Shown here one piece after another: positions 24,983-33,156 of a DNA stretch of 51,256 nt (positions within the stretch are counted from its first letter, which is position 1; the number at the start of each line of letters is the position of its first letter). The DNA lies in assembly GCF_003207825.1 (NCBI RefSeq), contig NZ_NKTY01000023.1, positions 1-51,256 on the forward strand. Direction: 5' to 3'. The translations under genes were made by a program, and so were the position numbers. Under the pieces are notes generated by a model, which searched no databases, was not told the origin of the DNA, and saw nothing but the letters and a program-made list of their open reading frames with translations. Source of the stretch: Komagataeibacter saccharivorans (lineage in GTDB: Bacteria > Pseudomonadota > Alphaproteobacteria > Acetobacterales > Acetobacteraceae).

Positions 24983-25927
24983 ATGGATTTAAGGCATTTA
25001 CGATATTTCGTGGCAGTTGCCGAGAACGGCAGTTTCACCCGTGCGGCGGAACAGCTTGGCATAGAACAGCCGCCATTGAGCCAGCAGATCAAGCAGCTTG
25101 AAAATGAACTGGGCGTACTTCTGTTCCAGCGCCTGACGCGCGGGGTCCGGCTGACGGATATCGGGCTTGTCCTTCTGGATCAGGCCCGTGCGCTGCTGGG
25201 GATGCAGCGGCAGTTCCTGTCCACCGCGCGCGGACTGGCACGGGGCGAGAAGGGGCATATCCGCGTGGGGCTGGCGGGCGCGGTCTCCCTGCTGCCGCTG
25301 ATCCCGCTGACCGTGCGCCGCTTTTGCGAAGTGTGGCCCGATGTCACCATCTACCTTGAGGAAAGCAATACCCCGGCCCTGCGCAAGGCGCTGCATGACC
25401 GGGCCATTGATATCGCAATCGTCCGCCCGCCAGTGCCTGATGGGGCGGGGCTGCTGGTTTCCCCCCTGCTGGAGGAGGAAACGGTGGTCGCCCTGCCCAA
25501 GGGCCATCCGCTTGCCATCCATCCGAATCTGGAACTGGAGATGCTGGCCGATGAACCCTTCATCATCTTCCCGCGTGAACTGGGGCCGGGCTTTCATGAT
25601 GCGATCCTGTCAGCCTGTCACAATGCAGGTTTTACGCCGCGCATGGGCCAGCAGGCCCCGCAGATCGCATCGACCGTGCCGCTTGTGGCCGCAGGACTGG
25701 GGGTATCGGTCGTGCCGCGTTCGCTGCACCAGATCCATTCGGGCGGCGTGACCTATCATTCACTGGGGGCGAAAGCGCCGCGTGCGGAACTGGCCATAGC
25801 CATGCGCGCGGGCCAGCATGTGCCGCTTATGACGAACTTCATCGCCACCCTGCGCGCCTGCTGTCAGGACATGAACGACAGCGCCATTTCCATAGCCCCC
25901 GCCAGCCCGGACATGGAAGGGGCGTAG
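24983..25927 (+). CDS. LysR family transcriptional regulator
   Basis: A 314-aa LysR-type regulator. The winged helix-turn-helix covers residues 1-60 (LRHLRYFVAVAENGSFTRAAE, then QPPLSQQIKQLENELGVLLF). The rest is the periplasmic-binding-protein-like effector domain (IRVGLAGAVSLLPLIPL ... DIAIVRPPVPDGAGLL ... VVALPKGHPLA). It is divergent from lutABC with 106 bp between the starts. It therefore probably controls lactate utilisation in response to lactate or a related acid; the effector is inference. It resembles the BenM/CatM/HcaR-like subgroup. Its end lies 9 bp from the convergent zinc peptidase gene. Confidence 0.95.
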   Translation: MDLRHLRYFVAVAENGSFTRAAEQLGIEQPPLSQQIKQLENELGVLLFQRLTRGVRLTDIGLVLLDQARALLGMQRQFLSTARGLARGEKGHIRVGLAGAVSLLPLIPLTVRRFCEVWPDVTIYLEESNTPALRKALHDRAIDIAIVRPPVPDGAGLLVSPLLEEETVVALPKGHPLAIHPNLELEMLADEPFIIFPRELGPGFHDAILSACHNAGFTPRMGQQAPQIASTVPLVAAGLGVSVVPRSLHQIHSGGVTYHSLGAKAPRAELAIAMRAGQHVPLMTNFIATLRACCQDMNDSAISIAPASPDMEGA

Positions 25928-25936
25928 CGTCCTCGC

Positions 25937-26998
25937 TCAGCCCACGCGGCTGTGATGGATCAGGTCGTGGATGAAGGACAGCTTGCGCAGGATTTCGGGT
26001 GTCAGCACGAACGGATAGAAATCCGGCAGGCCCATGGAGCGGTTGAGGCTGTTGGCGGCATAGGTAAGGGGCAGCCAGCCTTCCGTAATCTCCGTAAACG
26101 ACATTTCGGTATACGGGTCCTTGCGTACGGTGGCGCGCAGCGGCGGGGCAGTGGCCCCCGGCGCGTCAATGGACATGCCATAAGCCCAGGCGGTTTCCAG
26201 CGTCGAGATGATATGCAGGTAATGCGCCCATGTTTCCGCAAAATCCTCCCATGGGTGGGATGTTGCGTACTGGCTGACATACCGCCCCTGCCAGGTATTG
26301 CCGGAAGGGGTTTCGTAGTGTTTTTTCAGCGCCTGTGCGTAATCGGCGCGGTCGTCGCCAAATACGTCCCGGCAGGCGGCAAGGCGTTCGGGGCCGCCGT
26401 CGCGTACCAGCACATTCCAGTAATAATGTCCCACCTCGTGACGGAAATGGCCCAGAAGGGTGCGGTAATATTCCCCCATTTCCAGCCGCATCCGTTCACG
26501 CTGGGCATCGTCAGCCTCATTCAGCGCGATTGTGATAACGCCATTCATGTGCCCGGTCATGGCGGGCGAGCCATCGGGCAGGCTGTCCAGAAAATCGAAG
26601 GCAAGGCCGCCTTCGGGGTCCTCGCGCCGGTTGCGCAGCGGCAGGCCAAGGCGCAGCAGGGTATAGAACAGCCGGTGCTTGGCCACTTCCAGCTTCTGCC
26701 ACCGGGCGGTATTGCCCACCACCGACAGGTTGGGAATGGTGCGGTTGAAACTGCACGCGACGCAGAATGGCTTTCCCGGTTCGGCCAGCCAGTTGCATAC
26801 CCCGTAATCATTGTTGGCACACAGGGCGCGGGGCGTATCGGGGGCGACGATGGGGCGCCATAGCCCGTCGCCCGTGGCTTCCAGCGCACTGAGGGTGGTC
26901 CGTTCAGGCAGGTAGCCCAGTGTCAGGCCACAGCGTTCACATGCAGTATTTTCAAAAAACAGGACCTGCTGGCATGACTGACAGAAAAAAAGCTTCAT
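25937..26998 (-). CDS. Putative zinc-binding metallopeptidase (COG4307 / Peptidase_Mx type)
   Basis: A 353-aa protein started at the ATG at 26998, which overlaps the stop of the transglutaminase gene by 4 bp. The N-terminus is a zinc ribbon (C6, C9, C20, C23), followed by a second cysteine set (C60, C68, C79, C82). The metallopeptidase motif HEVGH is at 187-191 (FRHEVGHYYW), with a downstream DFAETWAHYLH that can supply a further ligand. There is no signal peptide, so it is cytoplasmic. The family has no established substrate. Coupling to a transglutaminase and closeness to the ATP-grasp and alpha-E genes suggests it cleaves or processes the product of that system; this is inference. Confidence 0.87.
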   Translation of the reverse strand: MKLFFCQSCQQVLFFENTACERCGLTLGYLPERTTLSALEATGDGLWRPIVAPDTPRALCANNDYGVCNWLAEPGKPFCVACSFNRTIPNLSVVGNTARWQKLEVAKHRLFYTLLRLGLPLRNRREDPEGGLAFDFLDSLPDGSPAMTGHMNGVITIALNEADDAQRERMRLEMGEYYRTLLGHFRHEVGHYYWNVLVRDGGPERLAACRDVFGDDRADYAQALKKHYETPSGNTWQGRYVSQYATSHPWEDFAETWAHYLHIISTLETAWAYGMSIDAPGATAPPLRATVRKDPYTEMSFTEITEGWLPLTYAANSLNRSMGLPDFYPFVLTPEILRKLSFIHDLIHHSRVG

Positions 26999-27912
26999 GA
27001 GGGGCGCGTCAGTCTTCGCGGGCTGGCATGGATTTCGCTCATGGCGGGCAGGGGCATGGTTTCCATCACGGCTTCGAATGTGGCGACGCACTGGTCCAGC
27101 AGCCCGCTTACGGGGGCGGCGTCCTGCGGGGTGACGGCGACGGCCAGCGGGACATGCCCCTGTGCGGCCAGCAGGCCCGATGTCGTATCCAGACCGATCC
27201 ATCCCGCACCCGGTATGTAAACCTGCGTCCATGCGTGAAGTTCGCAGCCCAGACGCTCCGGGGCGTCGCGTTCGGGCTGGAACAGGTAGCCTGATACGAA
27301 GCGCGCGGCAAAACCCAGGCGGCGCAGCACGGCAATCAGCAGCCAGGCGCTGTCGCGGCATGAACCGGCGGCGTTACGCAGGGTTTCCTCCGGCGACCAG
27401 ACACCGGCTTCAAGCCGGATACAGTAGGTGATGCGCGCCGCGATCGCCCGTGTCAGGCCGGTCAGCAGGTCCAGCGTGGGACAGGGCAGGGTCGCGCGCC
27501 ATTCCCGTGTCAGGGCATCCAGCAGGGGTGTGGGCGTGGCCTCCGTCGCTTTGTGCGGTGCCAGCAGGTACGCGCCCAGCGCGGGATCAGCATTCATGCC
27601 GTTGGCCGACCACAGCCGGGCATGCGGCGCGATGGTGAAGGTAAACGGGTCGGTGGGTGTCTGGTCCGTGGTCAGGCGGACGGTTACGTCAAAATGCGTG
27701 ACCCGTTCGCCAAAAACGACGCGGGCGATGCGGTTGCCGCAGGCGTCATTGCTCCATGTGCGCGTGTGGGCCGCAGGGGCGATGTCCAGCGCGTGCGACA
27801 GCACGTTGCGGGTGCCGGGCAGCGGGTGCAGGCGGATCGTTTGCGGACCAAGGTGGACAGGCCGGTCGTATCGGTATCGCGTGTGGTGGACCAGCATGGC
27901 ATGCGCGTTCAT
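26995..27912 (-). CDS. Transglutaminase-like cysteine protease family protein (COG1305)
   Basis: A 305-aa protein started at the ATG at 27912 (a second ATG five codons in is possible). The N-terminal ~150 residues are the bacterial transglutaminase beta domain (HHTRYRYDRPVHLGPQTIRLHP). The catalytic triad is C185 (GSCRDSAWLL), H226 (CELHAWTQVY) and D242 (GLDTTSG). No signal peptide is seen. Such proteins hydrolyse or transfer amide bonds. It is the first gene of a two-gene minus-strand unit with the zinc peptidase. It faces the ATP-grasp gene across a 289-bp promoter region, a neighbourhood repeated in many bacteria. Confidence 0.93.
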   Translation of the reverse strand: MNAHAMLVHHTRYRYDRPVHLGPQTIRLHPLPGTRNVLSHALDIAPAAHTRTWSNDACGNRIARVVFGERVTHFDVTVRLTTDQTPTDPFTFTIAPHARLWSANGMNADPALGAYLLAPHKATEATPTPLLDALTREWRATLPCPTLDLLTGLTRAIAARITYCIRLEAGVWSPEETLRNAAGSCRDSAWLLIAVLRRLGFAARFVSGYLFQPERDAPERLGCELHAWTQVYIPGAGWIGLDTTSGLLAAQGHVPLAVAVTPQDAAPVSGLLDQCVATFEAVMETMPLPAMSEIHASPRRLTRPS

Positions 27913-27952
27913 GTACTCACTCTCAGCCCCGGAAAACTCTCCCGCATGCCGG

Positions 27953-27972
27953 CCATCGTGATCCGGCGATGG
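27953..27972. promoter_or_regulatory. Inverted repeat in the divergent region of the ATP-grasp / transglutaminase cassette
   Basis: CCATCG and CGATGG (27953-27958, 27967-27972) with an 8-nt spacer, 41 bp upstream of the transglutaminase start. It is a possible operator shared by the two divergent units. No regulator gene is adjacent. Confidence 0.3.
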
Positions 27973-28142
27973 TAACGGTCTGGACGCGGTTATGGATGCC
28001 CCGCCCACGCTATCAGGATTGGCGTTTGCAGCAATATCGTATTTTTCAGGCATTTGGGCGCGAATGGAAGAAGAATGCAGATTCGTTCTTGGCAAGAGAC
28101 GATTTTCTTGCTCCGCTAGGTTGGGATCGAAACTGAAACGAC

Positions 28143-28196
28143 AGGTGGGTGGACATGATTCCTTCGCGCCTGATCCACCTCCATCCCAGCGGAGGT
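28143..28196 (+). promoter_or_regulatory. Two-state leader candidate over the ATP-grasp ribosome binding site
   Basis: The Shine-Dalgarno GGAGGT (28191-28196), 5 nt before the ATG at 28202, is complementary to ACCTCC at 28177-28182 (8-nt loop), giving a perfect 6-bp sequestering stem. The overlapping CCACCT (28175-28180) is equally complementary to AGGTGG at 28143-28148. The two pairings are mutually exclusive, as in translational attenuators. The pairings are directly visible; switching is inference. Confidence 0.4.
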
Positions 28197-28201
28197 AGGG
28201 C

Positions 28202-29668
28202 ATGCATGATATGAAAATGGCGGCGCAGGCAGCGGGTCTGTTCGCGACATACGACATTCCGGATTTTTTTTGTGAACTGCTCAACCGTGGGGATACGCCC
28301 CCTCCCGGCCTGCAGATGGTGCGCGACAGGCTGGCCCGCTTTGACCTGACGGAACTCCGCCGTCGCGCGGCCGCGGTAGAGGCGCAGTTCTACCGTCTGG
28401 GCATCACCTTTACCGTCTATTCCGACCGCGAGGCCATCGACCGCGTCCTGCCGTTCGATGTCATTCCCCGCGTGCTGACGGCGGCGGAATGGGATCATGT
28501 CGAACGCGGCGTGCAGCAGCGCGTCCGGGCGATCAACCTGTTCCTGCATGACATCTATCACGACCGGCATATCCTGCGCGATGGCGTGGTTCCCGCCGAT
28601 CTGGTGCTGGGCAATCCCAATTACTGTCAGGCCATGGTCGGGCTGGATGTGCCCGGCGGGGTTTACGTGCATATCAATGGCACCGATCTCGTGCGGGACC
28701 GTGATGGCCGTTTTCTGGTGCTTGAAGATAACGCCCGCACGCCATCGGGCGTATCGTACGTGCTGGAAGACCGGCAGATGATGCTGCGTCTCATGCCCGA
28801 TCTGGCAACCGGGCTCAATATCCGCCCGGTCGATGAATATGGCCCCCGGCTGCATCGCGCACTGGTGGAAGTCGCCCCCGCCGGTGTCACGGAACCGCAG
28901 GTCGTCCTGCTTTCCCCCGGCATCTATAACGCCGCGTATTTCGAACACGTATTCCTTGCCCGCGAAATGGGTATTCCGCTGGTCGAAGGCCGCGACCTGA
29001 TGGTGGAGGACGGATACGTATACATGCGCACCGTCGCCGGGCCGCGCCCGGTCCATTCCATCTATCGCAGGCTCAACGATGATTTTCTGGACCCGCTGGT
29101 CTTCAACCCCGACAGCCTTCTGGGCGTGCCCGGTCTGGTTGACGCCTACCGGCGCGGGAACGTGACGCTGGCCAACGCGATTGGCACCGGCGTTGCCGAT
29201 GACAAGGCGGTATATGCCTACATGCCGCGCATCATCCGCTACTATCTGGATGAGGAACCGATCCTGACCAATGTGGAAACCCATATCTGCGCCGAACGCG
29301 CGGGGCTGGAATACACGCTGGCCAATCTGGAACAGCTTGTGGTCAAGCCGGTGGGGGAATCAGGCGGTTACGGCCTGCTGATCGGCCCGCATGCGTCACA
29401 GGCCGAACTGGCCGAGTTCCGTGACCGGCTGCGTGCCAATCCGGCCAATTACATAAGCCAGCCGGTTATCAGCCTGTCGGTATCCCCCACCCTGTGCCCC
29501 GCAGGCGTGGAAGCGCGGCATGTCGATCTGCGGCCATTCGCCGTGACGGGGGAAAGCACATGGGTCCTGCCCGGTGGCCTGTCCCGCGTGGCGCTGCGCA
29601 AGGGATCGCTGGTGGTCAATTCCTCGCAGGGTGGTGGATCAAAGGATACGTGGGTGCTGGCATCATGA
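28202..29668 (+). CDS. Circularly permuted ATP-grasp protein (COG2308 type)
   Basis: A 488-aa protein that shows the circularly permuted ATP-grasp pattern: RRRAAAVEAQFYRLGITFTV early, RVLTAAEWDHVERGVQQRV, DLVLGNPNYCQAM, then FLVLEDNARTPSGVSYVLE, a hallmark of this family, and near the end QLVVKPVGESGGYGLLIGP. ATP-grasp enzymes join a carboxylate to an amine or thiol via an acyl phosphate. This family is predicted to form a peptide or amide bond on an unknown substrate. The start has a strong but possibly sequestered ribosome binding site. The stop overlaps the alpha-E start by 4 bp. An ATG at 28211 is an alternative start. Confidence 0.93.
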   Translation: MHDMKMAAQAAGLFATYDIPDFFCELLNRGDTPPPGLQMVRDRLARFDLTELRRRAAAVEAQFYRLGITFTVYSDREAIDRVLPFDVIPRVLTAAEWDHVERGVQQRVRAINLFLHDIYHDRHILRDGVVPADLVLGNPNYCQAMVGLDVPGGVYVHINGTDLVRDRDGRFLVLEDNARTPSGVSYVLEDRQMMLRLMPDLATGLNIRPVDEYGPRLHRALVEVAPAGVTEPQVVLLSPGIYNAAYFEHVFLAREMGIPLVEGRDLMVEDGYVYMRTVAGPRPVHSIYRRLNDDFLDPLVFNPDSLLGVPGLVDAYRRGNVTLANAIGTGVADDKAVYAYMPRIIRYYLDEEPILTNVETHICAERAGLEYTLANLEQLVVKPVGESGGYGLLIGPHASQAELAEFRDRLRANPANYISQPVISLSVSPTLCPAGVEARHVDLRPFAVTGESTWVLPGGLSRVALRKGSLVVNSSQGGGSKDTWVLAS

Positions 29669-30699
29669 CACAGGTTTCTGCCTTTACCGCCCCGGCCCTG
29701 CCGGGGCTGCGCAACCTGCTTTCGCGTTACGGCGAAAACATGATGTGGCTGGCGCGCTATATGGAGCGCATCGAGAACATGGCCCGCCTGATCGATGTGA
29801 CGGGTTCGTCCGTGCAGGGCAGCAACAGGGACGCGGGATGGGACAGTGTCATCCGCATCAACGCGGATGAGGCGTTTTTCTTCCATCACCACAAGGCCGC
29901 GACCGAGCAGGCCGTGGTCGCCTTTTATATTACCGAGAGCGAGAACCCCGATTCAATCAAGTCCATGGCCCGCTGCGCGCGTGAAAACGCCCGTGTGCTG
30001 CGGCCCCTGATCTCGACCGAGATGTGGATGCACCTGAATGTCTTTACCCGTTGGGTCGTCGATCTGGGGCCGGAGGATGTGGGAGCCAGTTACCTGTCCG
30101 CCCTGTGCACGCGGCTGAAACAGGACTGCCAGACGCATTTCGGCATTACGGAGGGGACGCTGTACCGCGATCAGGCGTGGCAGTTCTACAGTCTTGGCAA
30201 GAACCTTGAACGTGCGGACCAGATTACGCGGCTGATCGACATCAAATACCATACCCTGCTGCCCAGTGGGGCCGGGGTGGGGTCGGATATCGATATGAGC
30301 CAGTGGACATCCGTGCTGCGGTCGGCTGCCGCCTACCACGCATTCCGCCGCGTGCTGCCCGATGGCATGACACCGGCCAATATCGTGGGCTTTCTGCTCA
30401 AGAACGATGGCTTCCCGCGTTCTCTGTCCACCAGCCTGCGCAATGTATACAGCGCGCTGGGCATACTGGCGGGCGAATACCGGCTGCGCCAGTGTGGCCC
30501 GATCCTTGAACGGGTGGAAGAACTGCGGGTGACGCTGGTGGAGCAGACGGTGGAAGACATCATCCTGCGTGGGCTGCATGAATACATGGACTGGATACAG
30601 CGCGAGCTGCGGCAGTTGCAGAACGAGATCGCGCAGGCCTTCTGGCCCCCGGTCGTATCGGTGGCCCCCATGGGCGGCATGGAGCAGATGCAGGACTGA
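29665..30699 (+). CDS. Alpha-E domain protein (COG2307 / DUF403)
   Basis: A 344-aa protein started at the ATG at 29665, overlapping the ATP-grasp stop. It is nearly all helical. Family blocks are LLSRYGENMMWLARYMERIENMARLIDV at the N-terminus, SMARCARENARVLRP, WQFYSLGKNLERADQITRLID and RGLHEYMDWIQRELRQLQNEI at the C-terminus. Alpha-E proteins nearly always accompany the permuted ATP-grasp protein and are thought to work with it, but no biochemical activity is established. Cytoplasmic, no signal peptide. A short inverted repeat (GCCCATCG / CGATGGGC, 30707-30738) follows the stop. Confidence 0.94.
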   Translation: MTQVSAFTAPALPGLRNLLSRYGENMMWLARYMERIENMARLIDVTGSSVQGSNRDAGWDSVIRINADEAFFFHHHKAATEQAVVAFYITESENPDSIKSMARCARENARVLRPLISTEMWMHLNVFTRWVVDLGPEDVGASYLSALCTRLKQDCQTHFGITEGTLYRDQAWQFYSLGKNLERADQITRLIDIKYHTLLPSGAGVGSDIDMSQWTSVLRSAAAYHAFRRVLPDGMTPANIVGFLLKNDGFPRSLSTSLRNVYSALGILAGEYRLRQCGPILERVEELRVTLVEQTVEDIILRGLHEYMDWIQRELRQLQNEIAQAFWPPVVSVAPMGGMEQMQD

Positions 30700-30800
30700 A
30701 AACGTGGCCCATCGTCATGCCGATGTATGGCGATGGGCATGCGGTTCCGCACCCGGATGGGCGGGTGCAGGGAACAGATAGCGATTTCAGGAAAAATGGC

Positions 30801-30875
30801 TGGCTGGGGCGGGAGGGTTCGAACCTCCGCATGGCGGAATCAAAATCCGCTGCCTTACCACTTGGCTACGCCCCA
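30801..30875 (-). tRNA. tRNA-Gln (anticodon TTG)
   Basis: Read from 30875 on the minus strand: acceptor TGGGGCG, D-arm TAGCCAAGTGGTAAGGCA, anticodon arm with TTTTGAT giving anticodon TTG, T-arm GGTTCGAACCC, and encoded CCA at 30801-30803. The first base T is typical of bacterial tRNA-Gln. It decodes CAA (and CAG by wobble). It stands alone between the alpha-E gene and the COQ9-type gene. Confidence 0.96.
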
Positions 30876-30923
30876 ACATGCAGCAAACCGCGCGATTCGC
30901 GTGATTGGTGTTCTTCTAATGTC

Positions 30924-30955
30924 TAAAGGGCTGTCCCGTAAAGGGGGGACAGCCC
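30924..30955 (-). terminator. Intrinsic terminator of the COQ9-type gene
   Basis: On the minus strand a 10-bp stem GGGCTGTCCC / GGGACAGCCC (30928-30937, 30946-30955) with an 8-nt loop is followed by TTTAGAC. It lies 11 bp after the stop codon. The T run is short. Confidence 0.65.
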
Positions 30956-30966
30956 GGTTCGCGCCT

Positions 30967-31608
30967 TCAGGCGGAAGGTTCAAGCGGCAGATCGACCATC
31001 GGGTCGGTTTCCATATCGTAATCAGCCGGTGAAGCGGGGCCCTGCGTCGCGGCGGGGGCAAGACCGGTAAAGCGGGCGGCGCGGTCAAGGGCCTGATCCA
31101 GCGCGGCCATGGTGATGCCCATGTCCTGACTGTCATCACGGTCCCATGTCCGCAGGGTCAGGGTCCACACCCCCACCAGCGCCTGCAGGCGGACAGCGCC
31201 AGCCAGCCCCCCGGTTTCCATCCCGGCGGCATCGGCCATCCATTTCATGCTTTCCAGCGTGGCGCCGCCCAGTACCACCGCCAGCAGCGGGTCGGTCGGC
31301 AGGGCGCGCAGGACGCTGCGCACGCCTTCACGATACTGCTGGAACACGTCCAGACGCCGCATGAGCATGTCAAACAGCTTTTCGCGCACGCTGCCTTCGG
31401 ATTCGTCCTCGATCAGGGCCGCCTCATCGGCCTGCCGCCCCAGCGTGAGCAGGATCGTGGTCTTGCACGGAAAACGCTTGCGCGCGGTCTCAAGGCTGAG
31501 TCCGGCATCCCGTGCGGCATCAACGACCGTCGTGCGCCGCCATCCGTGCAGACCGGCACGTTCCAACGCGGAGCGGAGAAGGGTGGCGTCAAACTGGTCG
31601 TTATCCAT
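30967..31608 (-). CDS. COQ9 family protein (TetR-like fold)
   Basis: A 213-aa protein. The N-terminal ~50 residues look like a TetR helix-turn-helix (GWRRTTVVDAARDAGLSLETARKRFP). The rest follows COQ9 (VLRALPTDPLLAVVLGGATLESMKWMADAAG ... VRLQALVGVWTLTLRTWDRDDSQDMG). COQ9 binds lipid-like quinone intermediates and helps COQ7 in ubiquinone biosynthesis, and its fold is derived from TetR regulators. It could alternatively be annotated as a TetR-family regulator. UbiK, another ubiquinone accessory factor, is encoded 1.5 kb away on the same strand. The next upstream gene, proC, starts a separate unit. Confidence 0.86.
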   Translation of the reverse strand: MDNDQFDATLLRSALERAGLHGWRRTTVVDAARDAGLSLETARKRFPCKTTILLTLGRQADEAALIEDESEGSVREKLFDMLMRRLDVFQQYREGVRSVLRALPTDPLLAVVLGGATLESMKWMADAAGMETGGLAGAVRLQALVGVWTLTLRTWDRDDSQDMGITMAALDQALDRAARFTGLAPAATQGPASPADYDMETDPMVDLPLEPSA

Positions 31609-31665
31609 AGAGGGCTTGATCTTCCGGGTTAGGGGTATCGGGGGGAGCCATGCGCTGCCACATGG

Positions 31666-32505
31666 TCATGCAACGGGCTGGGCGCCTGACAGTTCACGCG
31701 AACGTCGTGCCGCGGCCTGCAGGGCGCGTGACATGGTGGCGGGCCAGGCATCAGCGGCCATCAGGACTTCAAGCGCCTGCTGCGTGGTGCCGCCGGGGCT
31801 GGTCACGTTATGGCGCAGGATGGCGGAATCGGTTCCGCTCCGGATCATCAGCGCGCCCGCGCCCGCCACGGTCTGGCGCGCGATCTGGCGGGCCAGGGCG
31901 GGGGACAGCCCTTCCGCCACGCCAACCTGTTCCATGAGTTCGGCCAGAAGATAGACATAGGCCGGACCACTGCCCGATATCGCGGTCACGATGTCCATCT
32001 GGTCTTCACGGTCCGCCCACGCCACGTCGCCTATGGCGCGCAGCAGGCGCGTGCACAGGTCGCGCTGGGCCTGTGTCGCGGCGGGCGGGGCGTAACACAC
32101 GGTCATGCCCTGTCCGATGCTGCTGGGCGTATTGGGCATGGCCCGGATTACCACGGGCATCGGGCTGCCTGCGGGCAGGTGATCCGTCAGCATGTCGGTC
32201 AGGCCGCCCACCGTACGGCCCGCAAGAACGGACAGGACCGGCGCACGCAGCGCGAAGGGGGCGATCGCCGCCATCACGGCATCGACCTTCTGCGGTTTGG
32301 TGGCCAGCACGATCATGCCGGGGTGGAAATCGTCGGGCACGTCATCGGCGCTGCGCACGAGGTGGTGCGGCGCGGGAACTGAGTCGCGATGCCGGTCGAT
32401 GATGAAGGAAGGGGCAAGCCCTTCCTTCAGCCATCCATCAAACATGGCGCCACCCATCTGGCCGCAGCCGACAAGGAGGAGGGGGGGAAGCTGCTGCGTC
32501 ATCAT
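31666..32505 (-). CDS. proC: Pyrroline-5-carboxylate reductase
   Basis: A 279-aa enzyme that reduces pyrroline-5-carboxylate to proline with NAD(P)H, the last step of proline synthesis. The start is the first of two adjacent ATG codons at 32505, overlapping the ybjN-type stop (ATGA). The Rossmann motif GCGQMGGAM lies near residue 13. RAMPNTPSSIGQGMT and the C-terminal signature AISGSGPAYVYLLAELMEQVG ... TSPGGTTQQAL are all present. proA, the earlier step, is at 43020 in this window but not linked. Confidence 0.95.
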   Translation of the reverse strand: MMTQQLPPLLLVGCGQMGGAMFDGWLKEGLAPSFIIDRHRDSVPAPHHLVRSADDVPDDFHPGMIVLATKPQKVDAVMAAIAPFALRAPVLSVLAGRTVGGLTDMLTDHLPAGSPMPVVIRAMPNTPSSIGQGMTVCYAPPAATQAQRDLCTRLLRAIGDVAWADREDQMDIVTAISGSGPAYVYLLAELMEQVGVAEGLSPALARQIARQTVAGAGALMIRSGTDSAILRHNVTSPGGTTQQALEVLMAADAWPATMSRALQAAARRSRELSGAQPVA

Positions 32506-33005
32506 GCCATCCCGGCACAGTCGAGCATTGCAGCTTCGAGTGCCTCTGCTGGGTTTTTGCCGCCCCACAGCACGAACTGGAACGCAGGATAGAAACGTTC
32601 GCATTCGGTCAGGGCGATATCAATCATGTCCTCAAGGCTTTCCATGGATGCGCCACGCGATCCGCGCAGCAGCACCGCATGGCGGAATACCGGCGTGCCA
32701 TGTTCCATATCCATGCCGAAATGGCCGATCCACAGCCGCTCGTTCGCCAGCGCCACCAGTTCGAACAGGTTGCGCCGCTGGCCCGCGGGCACCTTGAGGT
32801 CGAACGTGCAGGTGAAATGCATGGCGTTCACTTCTTCCGACCAGCAGAAGAACAGGCCGTAATCGCACCATTTGCCCGGTGCTTCGGCCGCCATTTCCGA
32901 ATCGCTGCGGCGTTCGAAGTTCCAGTCGTATCCGCCAACGATCTGTTCCATCAGATCAAGGGGATTCGTATTGCGTGAGATTGCTGTCTGAGTCAGAGCA
33001 GGCAT
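32502..33005 (-). CDS. YbjN domain protein
   Basis: A 167-aa protein of the YbjN family, whose fold resembles a type III secretion chaperone. Recognisable blocks are WNFERRSDSEMAAEAPGKW, DYGLFFCWSEEVNAMHFTCTFDLKVP and LFELVALANERLWIGHFGMD. E. coli YbjN affects motility, stress tolerance and exopolysaccharide, but no biochemical activity is known. It lies upstream of proC with a 4-bp overlap, a pair conserved in many alphaproteobacteria. No signal peptide. Confidence 0.92.
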   Translation of the reverse strand: MPALTQTAISRNTNPLDLMEQIVGGYDWNFERRSDSEMAAEAPGKWCDYGLFFCWSEEVNAMHFTCTFDLKVPAGQRRNLFELVALANERLWIGHFGMDMEHGTPVFRHAVLLRGSRGASMESLEDMIDIALTECERFYPAFQFVLWGGKNPAEALEAAMLDCAGMA

Positions 33006-33156
33006 GTGGCACTCCCCGAAGCCGTCGTGGAGGAAATCCGGGCATGACGCCGGATTCCGTGTCTCTGCAACCCGATCCGCGTCCTGTTACGGGGAATCAG
33101 GGCGCGGGCCGTCCGGTTACACTATGGCCCGCGCGCACCGGCTGCAAGCGTTGTCC

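Noticed and set aside
30707-30738. Inverted repeat after the alpha-E gene as a terminator
   Set aside because: The 8-bp stem has a long loop and no T run, so it is only noted in the gene entry.
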